Positions 56,423-64,000 of a DNA stretch of 64,000 bases are shown piece after piece. The DNA is taken from positions 1,519,606 to 1,583,605 of the forward strand of contig NZ_KQ034007.1 in NCBI RefSeq assembly GCF_000970755.1, written 5' to 3'. The notes below the pieces were generated by a model that was not told the origin of the DNA, did no database searches, and worked only from the letters and a program-made list of their open reading frames with translations. The position numbers and the translations under genes are program-made. The DNA comes from Lactobacillus kimbladii. Its GTDB lineage: Bacteria > Bacillota > Bacilli > Lactobacillales > Lactobacillaceae. The number at the start of each line of letters is the position of its first letter. Position 1 is the stretch's first letter.

Positions 56423-56760
56423 AATTTCCTCCGTATTAAAATTGTTAACAACTTATTATTTTACCAAAAGTTGTCTGAAAAAGTTACTTCCTATATTATT
56501 ATTCAACTTTAACGAACGACATTCAAGCCCTGAATCTTAGTTTGTGTAGTAAATTACTGAAGTTTTAAAGTAAACTTCAGTAATACTAAAATTAAGATAA
56601 TTACTATTCTGAAAAAATTATCCACATCGAGTTCAGCGTTTAGGCATTTTTTGCGCTTGTAAATTAAAAATATTTTATCACTTATCTTAGCTATATGAAT
56701 ATTGCTTTATTGCTCATTTAGCCATGCTGATATTATTTTTCTGAATCAAAAAGTCATTGA
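56423..56760. other. Gap between prs and the riboswitch
   Basis: No gene is seen. The left part holds the prs promoter region (AT-rich; a CGAAC motif near 56511 is compatible with a PurR half-site). At 56553-56584 a perfect 13-bp inverted repeat, ATTACTGAAGTTT/AAACTTCAGTAAT with a 6-nt loop, has no T tract on either side. Its role is unknown. Confidence 0.4.
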
Positions 56761-56785
56761 AGAAAAACTTTTACTTTGCTAAAAT
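56757..56785 (+). promoter_or_regulatory. Promoter of the riboswitch-GH1 transcript
   Basis: TTGAAG (56757-56762), 17-nt spacer, TAAAAT (56780-56785), 18 nt upstream of the riboswitch. The later TATAAT at 56808-56813 belongs to the riboswitch junction and is not needed as a -10. Confidence 0.6.
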
Positions 56786-56802
56786 TCAAAACATAAACAA
56801 AT

Positions 56803-56868
56803 ATCTATATAATGTCGAAATGAGGTCGGCAGTTTCTACACGTGAACCGTAAATTACGTACTATAGAT
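56803..56868 (+). ncRNA. Purine riboswitch, guanine class
   Basis: All core elements are visible. P1 is ATCTATA/TATAGAT (7 perfect pairs). J1/2 is TAAT, P2 GTCGA/TCGGC, with a 7-nt loop ending in GG. J2/3 contains the invariant GTTTCTAC, and P3 closes on the loop CCGTAAA. J3/1 is AC, with C56861 at the ligand-pairing position, which specifies guanine/hypoxanthine rather than adenine. The 3' P1 strand can alternatively pair with the 5' arm of the terminator at 56898, so ligand binding should switch transcription off. Confidence 0.9.
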
Positions 56869-56897
56869 AAAGGTAAAGAGAACTTTTACGTTCTTTC

Positions 56898-56930
56898 GTC
56901 TTTTTCTATGCACTAGAAAAAGACTTTTTT
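56898..56930 (+). terminator. Riboswitch-controlled terminator
   Basis: GTCTTTTTCTA and TAGAAAAAGAC form an 11-bp stem around TGCAC, followed by TTTTTT, 28 nt before the GH1 start. CTTTTTCTAT of its 5' arm (56900-56909) can pair with ATAGATAAAG at 56863-56872 (one mismatch) as antiterminator. Confidence 0.88.
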
Positions 56931-56958
56931 GTATTTTACTTATGAAGTGGAGGCAAAT

Positions 56959-58347
56959 ATGAATAGTAATTTCCTTTGGGGCGGCGCTACAGCATCCTAT
57001 CAGTGTGAGGGTGCCTGGAATATTGATGATAAGGCTGAATCCATGTGGGATCATTATTTACATGAAAATAATTTAGAAAACGGTGATGTAGCTAGCGATC
57101 ATTATCATCATTTTGAAGAAGATATCAAAATGATGAAGGATGGTGGTCACAATGCATACCGTTTTTCTTTGTCTTGGCCCCGCATTATCAAAAATCGTGC
57201 TGGGGACATTAATCCGAAAGGAATTGCGTTTTACAATAAACTAATTAATTGTTGCCTTAAAAATGGCATAACGCCTTTTGTGACACTTTATCACTGGGAC
57301 CTACCACAGTACTGGCAAGAAGTTGGTGGCTGGCTCAATCTTGACACTAGTCGTGCTTTTGCCCACTACGCTGAAGTCTGTTTTGAAGCTTTTGGTGACA
57401 AAGTTAAACTCTGGACAACTTTTAACGAACCCAAATGGTTTACTGTCAATGGCTATTTGATTGGCAACTATCCGCCAGCTGAGCATGATTTACAACACAC
57501 AATTATTTGCGGCTTTAACGTGATGTATGCTAATGCATTGGCCATTCAAAAATTTCGTCAGGGAAAGTTTCAGGGACAAATAGGTATTGTTCATAGTTAT
57601 TCTCCAATTGATGGTATAGATGATACGATTGAAACTAAAATCGCCATGCGGAATGCTGATAATTATGCTAACAACTGGGTTTTAGATACCGCTGCACTAG
57701 GTAGTTTTCCCATTGATTTGCTAGCTAAACTTAGTGAAACTAATGATATTTCTTTCATGAAGCCTGACCTTCTAAAAACAATAGCGGAAAATAAAGTTGA
57801 TTTTTTAGGTTTAAATTATTACGCCCGTACATTAGTAAAACCATATACGTCCGGAGAAACGAAAATGGTATTTAATAATTCCGGTAAAAAAGGCTCAACC
57901 CAAATGAGAATCAAAAATTGGTTTGAACAGGTAATGGATCCGAATAGTGAATACACTGAATGGGACACTGAAATATATCCGAAAGGATTAGAGGATGGCT
58001 TAATTCGTGCGTACCAAAAATATCATTTGCCTATCTTTGTGACAGAAAATGGTGTTGGCTTTCACGAAAATATTAATGTAAATGAAGTTAAGGATGACTA
58101 CCGCATTTCCTTTATGAATGATCACATAAATGCTTTGATGAATGCACAAGACAAAGGAGCTGATGTCAGAGGTTACTTTACCTGGTCCCCATTTGATCTG
58201 TATTCATGGATGAACGGGGTCGAAAAACGTTATGGCTTAGTGGCCGTCGATTTTTCAACATTAAAGCGTAAGCCAAAAGCTTCCTACTTTTGGTACAAAA
58301 AAATTATTAATTCAAATGGTAAATTGATTGAACGTAGGGAATACTAA
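56959..58347 (+). CDS. GH1 6-phospho-beta-glucosidase
   Basis: This 462-aa cytoplasmic enzyme cleaves phosphorylated beta-glucosides such as cellobiose-6-P. The acid/base Glu lies in TTFNEPKW and the nucleophile Glu in IFVTENGVGF. The N terminus NFLWGGATASYQCEGAW is typical of GH1. GGAGG precedes the ATG at 56959. It is cotranscribed with the PTS EIIC gene 15 nt downstream. Transcription starts behind a guanine riboswitch and terminator, an unusual setting for a beta-glucosidase. Confidence 0.92.
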   Translation: MNSNFLWGGATASYQCEGAWNIDDKAESMWDHYLHENNLENGDVASDHYHHFEEDIKMMKDGGHNAYRFSLSWPRIIKNRAGDINPKGIAFYNKLINCCLKNGITPFVTLYHWDLPQYWQEVGGWLNLDTSRAFAHYAEVCFEAFGDKVKLWTTFNEPKWFTVNGYLIGNYPPAEHDLQHTIICGFNVMYANALAIQKFRQGKFQGQIGIVHSYSPIDGIDDTIETKIAMRNADNYANNWVLDTAALGSFPIDLLAKLSETNDISFMKPDLLKTIAENKVDFLGLNYYARTLVKPYTSGETKMVFNNSGKKGSTQMRIKNWFEQVMDPNSEYTEWDTEIYPKGLEDGLIRAYQKYHLPIFVTENGVGFHENINVNEVKDDYRISFMNDHINALMNAQDKGADVRGYFTWSPFDLYSWMNGVEKRYGLVAVDFSTLKRKPKASYFWYKKIINSNGKLIERREY

Positions 58348-58362
58348 AGTAGGAGATTGAAC

Positions 58363-59649
58363 ATGGAAACTACAAAAATTACTTCTTGGATGGATAAACA
58401 CATTACACCATTTGCTAATAAAATGGCCAATCAACGTCATCTTGCAGCTATTAGAGATACTTTTATGACACTTCTACCAATCACATTGTTTGGTTCAATT
58501 TTTGTCATAATTGGTGCTGCGCCACCTGTTACCAAACATAGTAATGGTTTATTAATAGCTTGGGCTCACTTTGCCCAAAAGAATGCTTTAATACTTACTT
58601 GGCTAAGTTCCGTTTCGATGAGCGCAATGTCTGTTTTTATTTGCGTTGGTATTACCTACTTTTTATGCCAGCATTACAAAGAAAATCCTTTATCACCTAT
58701 CATGTTTTCTTTAGCAGGATTTTTTATGTTAGTTTTTGATCCTAAAAAACTCGGCTTTACTGGGAACTTTGCAGACATTAGCTATTGGGATGGCCGTGGA
58801 ATTATCATTGCCATTTTGATTGCTATTCTAACAACGGAAGCATACCACGCAATGCGTAAGCACGACTTTGGTCGTATTAAGATGCCTAAAGGAGTGCCAT
58901 CAGCTTTATCAGAAAGTTTTGCTTCATTTGTTCCAGCACTAGTAATTTTAGCAGTAGACGCAATTATTTTTATAATTTGTCAAGCAAACCATACTACAGC
59001 AGTTAAAGCCATTTACAGCTTCTTATCACCAAGTTTTAAGGTTGCAGACAGCTTGCCAGCAACAATCTTTTTAACTATTTTAGTACAGCTCTTTTGGTTT
59101 TTTGGTATTCACGATGCTGCTCTCGCTGGTATTCTGGGGCCAATTCGTGATGGTAATCTCTCTATCAATGCTAGCGCTAAGTTAGCAGGCAAAGCACTAC
59201 CAAGAATTTTCACTACTCCTTTTTGGGTTTACTTTGTTATTATCGGTGGCTGCGGTTCTGTCTTAGCTTTAGCGATTATAATGTCATTTTCGAAATCTAA
59301 GCAACTAAAAACAGTGGGCAGAGTGGGTTTAATTCCAGCACTATTTGGAATTTCTGAGCCTATGATATTTGGTACCCCGTTGATGCTAAACCCAATCTTT
59401 TTCATTCCCTTTATTTTTACCTCCACGGTTAACGCTATTCTCAGTTACCTTTCAATGTCATTTGGACTAGTGAAAAAGACATTTGCACTATTTTCATGGC
59501 AAATGCCAGCCCCAATTGGAGCATTTTTATCAACTATGGATTGGCGGGCTCCGATATTAGTAATATTATTGATTGTAATTGATGGCTTAATGTATTACCC
59601 ATTCATGAAAATTTACGAAAGAAGCTTATTAAAAGAAGAAAACAGTTAG
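58363..59649 (+). CDS. PTS EIIC, lactose/cellobiose family
   Basis: This 428-aa membrane protein is a separate EIIC of the cellobiose type (CelB-like), with about ten helices, FFGIHDAALAGI and GISEPMIFGTPLMLNP as family motifs. AGGAG lies 7 nt before the ATG; a TTG six bases upstream is unlikely. No EIIA or EIIB of this family is in the window, so it must borrow them from another locus. Linked to GH1, it probably imports aryl- or oligo-beta-glucosides. Confidence 0.9.
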   Translation: METTKITSWMDKHITPFANKMANQRHLAAIRDTFMTLLPITLFGSIFVIIGAAPPVTKHSNGLLIAWAHFAQKNALILTWLSSVSMSAMSVFICVGITYFLCQHYKENPLSPIMFSLAGFFMLVFDPKKLGFTGNFADISYWDGRGIIIAILIAILTTEAYHAMRKHDFGRIKMPKGVPSALSESFASFVPALVILAVDAIIFIICQANHTTAVKAIYSFLSPSFKVADSLPATIFLTILVQLFWFFGIHDAALAGILGPIRDGNLSINASAKLAGKALPRIFTTPFWVYFVIIGGCGSVLALAIIMSFSKSKQLKTVGRVGLIPALFGISEPMIFGTPLMLNPIFFIPFIFTSTVNAILSYLSMSFGLVKKTFALFSWQMPAPIGAFLSTMDWRAPILVILLIVIDGLMYYPFMKIYERSLLKEENS

Positions 59650-59706
59650 TAACATGTTTAGAGCTAATTTCTTATCCAATTAAAAAAAGTTATTAAGTTT
59701 TATTGA

Positions 59707-59745
59707 GGACTAATTTCCAATATGCAAGCGAAATTAGTTCTTTTT
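59707..59745 (+). terminator. Terminator of the GH1-EIIC operon
   Basis: GGACTAATTTC pairs with GAAATTAGTTC and is followed by TTTTTATTT. Confidence 0.8.
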
Positions 59746-59810
59746 ATTTAAAGATGTTTTCCTTGAGTTAATAATTAAGATTTTCTTTTTATATTATTTA
59801 GTATAGAAAA

Positions 59811-59851
59811 AGTGTTCCTAATAATTAAAGGTTTAATTATTAAGGAGCACT
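59811..59851 (-). terminator. Terminator of murQ
   Basis: On the minus strand AGTGCTCCTTAATAATTAAA pairs with its imperfect complement and runs into TTTTTC, 12 nt after the murQ stop codon. Confidence 0.8.
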
Positions 59852-59862
59852 TAACCGAAACT

Positions 59863-60762
59863 TTAATTCGAACTCTCTAAAACTTCACTGACAATACCAT
59901 GATGTTCAGTTAACAATTGAGCAGCTTCCTGTTTATTTTTACCAGTTTTAGCCATTATTATTGCAAGAGCAACATCATTATCAGCTTTTCTTAAGAAACT
60001 CAGAGCCTTAGCAGGAGATATTGCTGCCGTTTCACTAATAATACGGCAAGCACGATCGACTAACTTATCATTAGTCGGTTGCACATCAACCATCACATTT
60101 TGATAAACTTTGCCTTGTCTGATCATTACACCGGTTGAGATCATATTTAAAATCATTTTTTGAGCAGTACCGGCTTTCATACGAGTTGAGCCAGTTATCA
60201 CTTCAGAGCCAACTACAGCTTCTATTGGTATATCAGCTTTTTGACCAATTTCAGACTTCTGCACACAAGCAATCGCTATAGACAAAGCACCTACTTCTGT
60301 GGCATATTGTAAGCCTCCAAGTACATAGGGTGTTCTACCACTGGCAGCTAAGCCAATAACAATGTCATTTGCCGTTAATTTAAGATTTTTTAAGTCAGCT
60401 TCCCCCAGTGACGCCGAATCTTCTGCACCCTCTACAGCAGCAAACATAGCTTTTTTACCGCCTGCAATTAAGCCAATTGCTCTTTCTGGCTTAATACCGT
60501 AAGTCGGAACAAGCTCGGCCGCATCAAGTACGCCTAATCGTCCACTGGTGCCTGCGCCAATATAGATTAAACGACCACCCCGGCCATATCTTTTTGCAGA
60601 CTCATCAATTGCAAGTGCAATTTGTTTTTCGGCTCGCGCAACAGCTCGAGCTACTTTTTGATCTTCAGCATTGATTGTTTTGACCATAGCCATTGTAGAC
60701 ATCGTATCAATGTGCGTTGTTGCAGGATTTCGGGCTTCAGTTTCTAAGTTTTTAATTTTCAT
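59863..60762 (-). CDS. murQ: N-acetylmuramic acid 6-phosphate etherase
   Basis: This 299-aa SIS-domain lyase removes D-lactate from MurNAc-6-P to give GlcNAc-6-P. YIGAGTSGRLGVLDAAE (about residues 67-83) and GSEVITGSTRMKAGTAQK are signature segments. It is the last gene of the mupG-murP-murQ operon, 14 nt after the PTS gene. Length is typical. Confidence 0.95.
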   Translation of the reverse strand: MKIKNLETEARNPATTHIDTMSTMAMVKTINAEDQKVARAVARAEKQIALAIDESAKRYGRGGRLIYIGAGTSGRLGVLDAAELVPTYGIKPERAIGLIAGGKKAMFAAVEGAEDSASLGEADLKNLKLTANDIVIGLAASGRTPYVLGGLQYATEVGALSIAIACVQKSEIGQKADIPIEAVVGSEVITGSTRMKAGTAQKMILNMISTGVMIRQGKVYQNVMVDVQPTNDKLVDRACRIISETAAISPAKALSFLRKADNDVALAIIMAKTGKNKQEAAQLLTEHHGIVSEVLESSN

Positions 60763-60776
60763 TTTCTATCCGTTAG

Positions 60777-62741
60777 TTATTTAGTTTTTACAGTGGCAAC
60801 CATCTGATTTGCAGTAACCTTGCCTGTAGCAATAGGAGAAATACTTGTGACATCTTCCATATTGTTAATCATTACCATCACGTCTGTTGGCTTGCCCGCA
60901 GCTTTGATAGCTGGAACATCCATTTGAGCAATAACGTCACCGCGTTTAACATACTGTCCACTTTTTACTTTTATTTCAAATGGAGCACCCTTTAATTCAA
61001 CAGTGTCAATTCCAAAATGCAAGACTAATTCCAATGGACCTTGATCTGATTCCATTGTAACTGCGTGTTTCGTATCCATAATTGTTAAAATACGTCCATC
61101 AACTGGAGCAACAATTTTACCATCATTATCAGGTATTACAGCAAAGCCGTCCCCCAGCATTTTTTGAGCAAAAACATCATCTTTTACAGCAGATAATTCT
61201 TCCAATTCACCATTCACAGGGCTGGCTAAATTAACTGCCACACTTTCGTGACTTGTTTCATTATCCTCGGGATTAACAAAAGAGCCATCCTCATTTTTAG
61301 CAACTACAGCGCTCTTAGGTACGCCAAAGAAATAAGTTAGAATAAAGCCGCCAATATAAGCTGCTAAAAGACCAATACAATAATTTAATGCTTTATTGTG
61401 GGCAATTAACGGAATTAAGGCAATACCAGATGTACCAATAGCGATTGAGCCGACATTGCCGAAGGCTCCTAAAACGGCACCACCAATACCACCACCTAAA
61501 CATGCAGTAATGAAGGGACGGCCTAAAGGAAGAGAAACACCGTAAATTAGTGGTTCGCCTACTCCTAAAATTCCGACGGGCAAAGCCCCCTTAATTAGTT
61601 TAGTTAATTCTTTGTTCTTACGACATTTAACCCATAAAGCAATTGCAGTACCTACTTGTCCGGCACCCGCCATTGCTAAAATAGGCAAAAGCGGCGTATA
61701 ACCCATCTTTTGAATCATTTGCAAATGAATTGGCGTTAAAATTTGATGTAAGCCAAACATAACCATTGGTAAGAACACTGCACCTAAAATAAAACCGGCA
61801 ACAGGTCCACCAACCTTTAAGACCCAGTTAATTCCACCAATAAGTGAGTTTGAAACCCAACCAGCAAAAGGCATAATGATAAAAATAGTAATTAGTCCCA
61901 TTATTAATAAAGTTAAAAATGGAGTAAAAATAATATCAACTGAATCAGCCATGTATTTGTGGAAAAATTTTTCAACATATGACAGAAGCCATACTGCAAG
62001 CAAAACTCCGATGATACCACCCTGTCCAGCAGCTAACGGCTGACCATTAAAAATATTTGGTATTACCATAGGAGCTACTACACCGGGCAGCATTACCACT
62101 CCACCGATGATACCACCAAGTCCAGGTGTGGCATTAAATTCCTTAGCAGCATTAATACCAACATAAATATTTAAGTAGGCAAATAGTCCATTGGCAATCA
62201 CACCTAAAACGGTGATGCCCAGGTTCCAGCTTGCCGGCAGCATTTTGGCTGTCAACATATTTCTTAAAATACCTGATACACCAGAAATTAAACCGGCACC
62301 AACAAATGCTGGAATTAAAGGTATGAAGATAGCCGAAATATGCTGTAAGACAATACGCCACCATGTTTTCTTTAAGCTGGCTTTATGGGCTGCGTGAACT
62401 TCTTCAGCTTTCTCCATAACTTCGCTCTTGTCTTTTTGATAAGAACTTTTCTGAGCTGTTACATCTGGAAAAGGATCATTTTCATTTACTCCAGCTGCAT
62501 TAACCATGCTTTGAGCAACTTTAGCATTTACACCAGGACCTAAAACTACTTCCAGCGTTTCACCATCAACTACTCCCAAAATGTCTTTAACTTGTTTTAA
62601 ACCAGCTAAATCCACTTTAGATTTATCCCTGACCGTAATTCTCACTCTGGTCATACAATGGTATAAAGATTTAACGTTTGCAATACCACCAATATGATCA
62701 TAGATTTCTTGGCCTATTTCGGAATATTTATCTGTACTCAT
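60777..62741 (-). CDS. murP: PTS EIIBCA for MurNAc or MurNAc-containing sugar
   Basis: This 654-aa fused permease has an N-terminal EIIB with the phospho-cysteine in LYHCMTRVRIT (about residue 30), a central EIIC of about ten helices (about 110-460), and a C-terminal EIIA with ELVLHFGIDTVEL carrying the phospho-histidine. GGAGG marks the start at 62741; a frame extending to 62798 lacks one. MurP of E. coli lacks EIIA, whereas this one carries its own, as do some Gram-positive forms. Its place between mupG and murQ indicates import of MurNAc or MurNAc-GlcNAc. Confidence 0.88.
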   Translation of the reverse strand: MSTDKYSEIGQEIYDHIGGIANVKSLYHCMTRVRITVRDKSKVDLAGLKQVKDILGVVDGETLEVVLGPGVNAKVAQSMVNAAGVNENDPFPDVTAQKSSYQKDKSEVMEKAEEVHAAHKASLKKTWWRIVLQHISAIFIPLIPAFVGAGLISGVSGILRNMLTAKMLPASWNLGITVLGVIANGLFAYLNIYVGINAAKEFNATPGLGGIIGGVVMLPGVVAPMVIPNIFNGQPLAAGQGGIIGVLLAVWLLSYVEKFFHKYMADSVDIIFTPFLTLLIMGLITIFIIMPFAGWVSNSLIGGINWVLKVGGPVAGFILGAVFLPMVMFGLHQILTPIHLQMIQKMGYTPLLPILAMAGAGQVGTAIALWVKCRKNKELTKLIKGALPVGILGVGEPLIYGVSLPLGRPFITACLGGGIGGAVLGAFGNVGSIAIGTSGIALIPLIAHNKALNYCIGLLAAYIGGFILTYFFGVPKSAVVAKNEDGSFVNPEDNETSHESVAVNLASPVNGELEELSAVKDDVFAQKMLGDGFAVIPDNDGKIVAPVDGRILTIMDTKHAVTMESDQGPLELVLHFGIDTVELKGAPFEIKVKSGQYVKRGDVIAQMDVPAIKAAGKPTDVMVMINNMEDVTSISPIATGKVTANQMVATVKTK

Positions 62742-62847
62742 TTTTTCCTCCTTTTTTAAAGACAAAATAAGTATATTATTTATTAGACCAATTTGCAAAT
62801 TATGATAATTAATTATTAAAAATCATGTTTTAGTGGATTATACCATT

Positions 62848-63900
62848 TTAATAACCTGCAGCAATGAAAATGATGCTCTGCCCTGCATCTATTTGGTTCA
62901 AAAGTGGTAAATCATCAGCTACCACGTGTCCCAATACGTTAACTTTCTCATCAGCAGGTAAATCACGCTTAGTTATTTGTAATTCACCCTGATAACGCAA
63001 ATATAATTTGTTATCACAGGTAATTGTTCCTTTAGCTCGAGCCCCGGGATTTTTCTGGGGTGTGACATCAAATAACTGACGGCTACGCCCCTCCGTTAAC
63101 CTTACTACATCACGCGCTACATCCGGACGATTATGCCATTCAGAATTAAATAGTTCAGGCAAGTTTTCATCAAGGCGAAGTGTAATAATCTGCTTTTTAG
63201 TGTAATTTTTAAAAATAGCAATCATTTGCGGTGATAAAGAGGCATCCCCAATAAAAACATGGTCACAAGCTAAGTGTTTTAATTCCAACATTGCAGCTAA
63301 AGGATTCTCTGCTCTTTGCTTTTCAAGAGTTGGCAGTCCAGCGTGAATAGGTCCACGCAGAACATCATCACCTGCAACAAATGCCATTGTTTCTAAATTC
63401 ATGTGATGTAACCAATCATTTTTCTCTTTTAACCAATTTGAATCTAGACCGGTTTCTGGTCGCGGATAAAAATTATGCCAAGCTTGCAAATTTTCGAAGT
63501 TGGCACCATGCTCTCGTAAAGCTGTGACGTCATCTTCATTGATAGTACTAGCGTTCAGAGCAATTGGCATTTTCTGAGAAAGCTTTGCTACAGTAGCTGG
63601 AGACACGCCATCGTCTATTCTAAGGCCAGACAAGCCCAAGCTTTCAATCTGCTCTTCATTTTCAAGTGTCAGCCCTAGCCTTGCCATACCACTTTCAGAA
63701 ACGTCAGCAATAACAGCAGTTTCTAAGTTCTTAGACCACTTGGTCAGCTCTGCTAATCTTTTTAATATTACTTTGGGATCATCTTCAGGAATATGAAGTG
63801 AAGTAAAAATAGTTGTTAATCCCGCATTGCGCATCGCAAGTATGTAATTATAATCATCAGCCGTTAGATCACGGTTTAGATAAATCGAAAAACCCAGCAT
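62848..63900 (-). CDS. mupG: 6-phospho-N-acetylmuramidase (DUF871)
   Basis: This 350-aa TIM-barrel protein of the DUF871 family begins MLGFSIYLNRDLTADDYNYI, as MupG of Staphylococcus aureus and its relatives do. MupG splits MurNAc-6-P-GlcNAc, taken up by the PTS, into MurNAc-6-P and GlcNAc. The C-terminal barrel/cyclophilin-like part (about residues 240-350) contains NPGARAKGTITCDN. AAGGGAG precedes the ATG. It heads the mupG-murP-murQ operon; no glycosidase signal peptide is present. Confidence 0.9.
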   Translation of the reverse strand: MLGFSIYLNRDLTADDYNYILAMRNAGLTTIFTSLHIPEDDPKVILKRLAELTKWSKNLETAVIADVSESGMARLGLTLENEEQIESLGLSGLRIDDGVSPATVAKLSQKMPIALNASTINEDDVTALREHGANFENLQAWHNFYPRPETGLDSNWLKEKNDWLHHMNLETMAFVAGDDVLRGPIHAGLPTLEKQRAENPLAAMLELKHLACDHVFIGDASLSPQMIAIFKNYTKKQIITLRLDENLPELFNSEWHNRPDVARDVVRLTEGRSRQLFDVTPQKNPGARAKGTITCDNKLYLRYQGELQITKRDLPADEKVNVLGHVVADDLPLLNQIDAGQSIIFIAAGY

Positions 63901-63922
63901 TTATTCTATTTCTCCCTTAGTG

Positions 63923-63948
63923 TGAAATCACTTACATGGACCATTATA
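63923..63948 (-). promoter_or_regulatory. mupG promoter -10 with cre site
   Basis: On the minus strand TATAAT (63943-63948) is followed directly by ATGTAAGTGATTTCA (63937-63923), which fits the cre consensus at 14 of 15 positions. The cre would cover the start site and repress. A -35 box is not obvious at 16-18 nt. Confidence 0.6.
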
Positions 63949-64000
63949 CTATTTTATTTTGTTAAAACATGTACACAAACAAAAAGCCGTGAGTTAATTT

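Noticed and set aside
56808-56813. TATAAT as the -10 box of the GH1 operon
   Set aside because: It is the conserved J1/2 segment of the purine riboswitch; a better placed promoter lies at 56757-56785.

Overview
The window is AT-rich DNA from a Gram-positive bacterium, almost certainly a Lactobacillus in the strict sense. Support comes from the gene neighbourhood DUF1934-rpoE(delta)-pyrG-murA, the FabT-headed type II fatty acid cluster with FabK as enoyl reductase, strong AGGAGG-type ribosome binding sites, and CcpA-type cre sites. Five separate mannose-family PTS permeases in 64 kb, plus glycan-salvage genes, suggest a gut symbiont with a large sugar-uptake repertoire. The density resembles bee-gut (Firm-5) or intestinal lactobacilli, but that placement is inference.

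Layout. 0-4.7 kb: a divergent system with a SIS-domain sugar-phosphate deglycase/isomerase and EIIA on one side and EIIB-EIIC-EIID on the other, followed by a GntR regulator. 4.8-12.9 kb: a levan/fructan-type locus, made of the sigma54 activator LevR, a consensus -24/-12 promoter, EIIC-EIID-EIIB-EIIA, a cytoplasmic GH32 enzyme, a VOC protein and a ROK fructokinase. 13.2-29.5 kb: a housekeeping block with murA (catalytic Cys replaced by Asp), pyrG with a recognisable CTP-sensing attenuator, rpoE, DUF1934, an MFS exporter, the fabT-fabH-acpP-fabK-fabD-fabG-fabF-accB-fabZ-accC-accD-accA operon, and birA behind a FabT-like box. 29.5-34.2 kb: an FMN-binding fumarate-reductase-like flavoprotein, an Rgg-type regulator with an unannotated 15-codon peptide gene beside it, and an HD-domain phosphohydrolase.

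34.3-50.3 kb: three more mannose-family PTS operons. One is SIS-EIIA-B-C-D with a divergent RpiR regulator. One is EIIA-B-C-D with an unknown membrane-anchored protein and another SIS enzyme, divergent from a GntR regulator. One is ChbG-EIIA-B-C-D driven by a second LevR-type activator and a second sigma54 promoter. 50.4-55.3 kb: three tandem fused ABC exporters. 55.4-56.4 kb: prs. 56.8-59.7 kb: a guanine-class purine riboswitch and terminator directly in front of a 6-phospho-beta-glucosidase and a cellobiose-type EIIC. 59.8-63.9 kb: a MurNAc-GlcNAc salvage operon, mupG-murP-murQ.

The PTS operons follow one logic: import with phosphorylation, then one dedicated cytoplasmic enzyme (SIS deglycase/isomerase, GH32, ChbG deacetylase, GH1 or MupG/MurQ) that routes the sugar phosphate to central metabolism. 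Each has a local regulator or RNA switch, except mupG-murP-murQ, where none lies inside the window. The items most worth follow-up are the guanine riboswitch in front of a beta-glucoside operon, the Rgg-linked 15-aa peptide gene, and the helical membrane-anchored protein inside a PTS operon.
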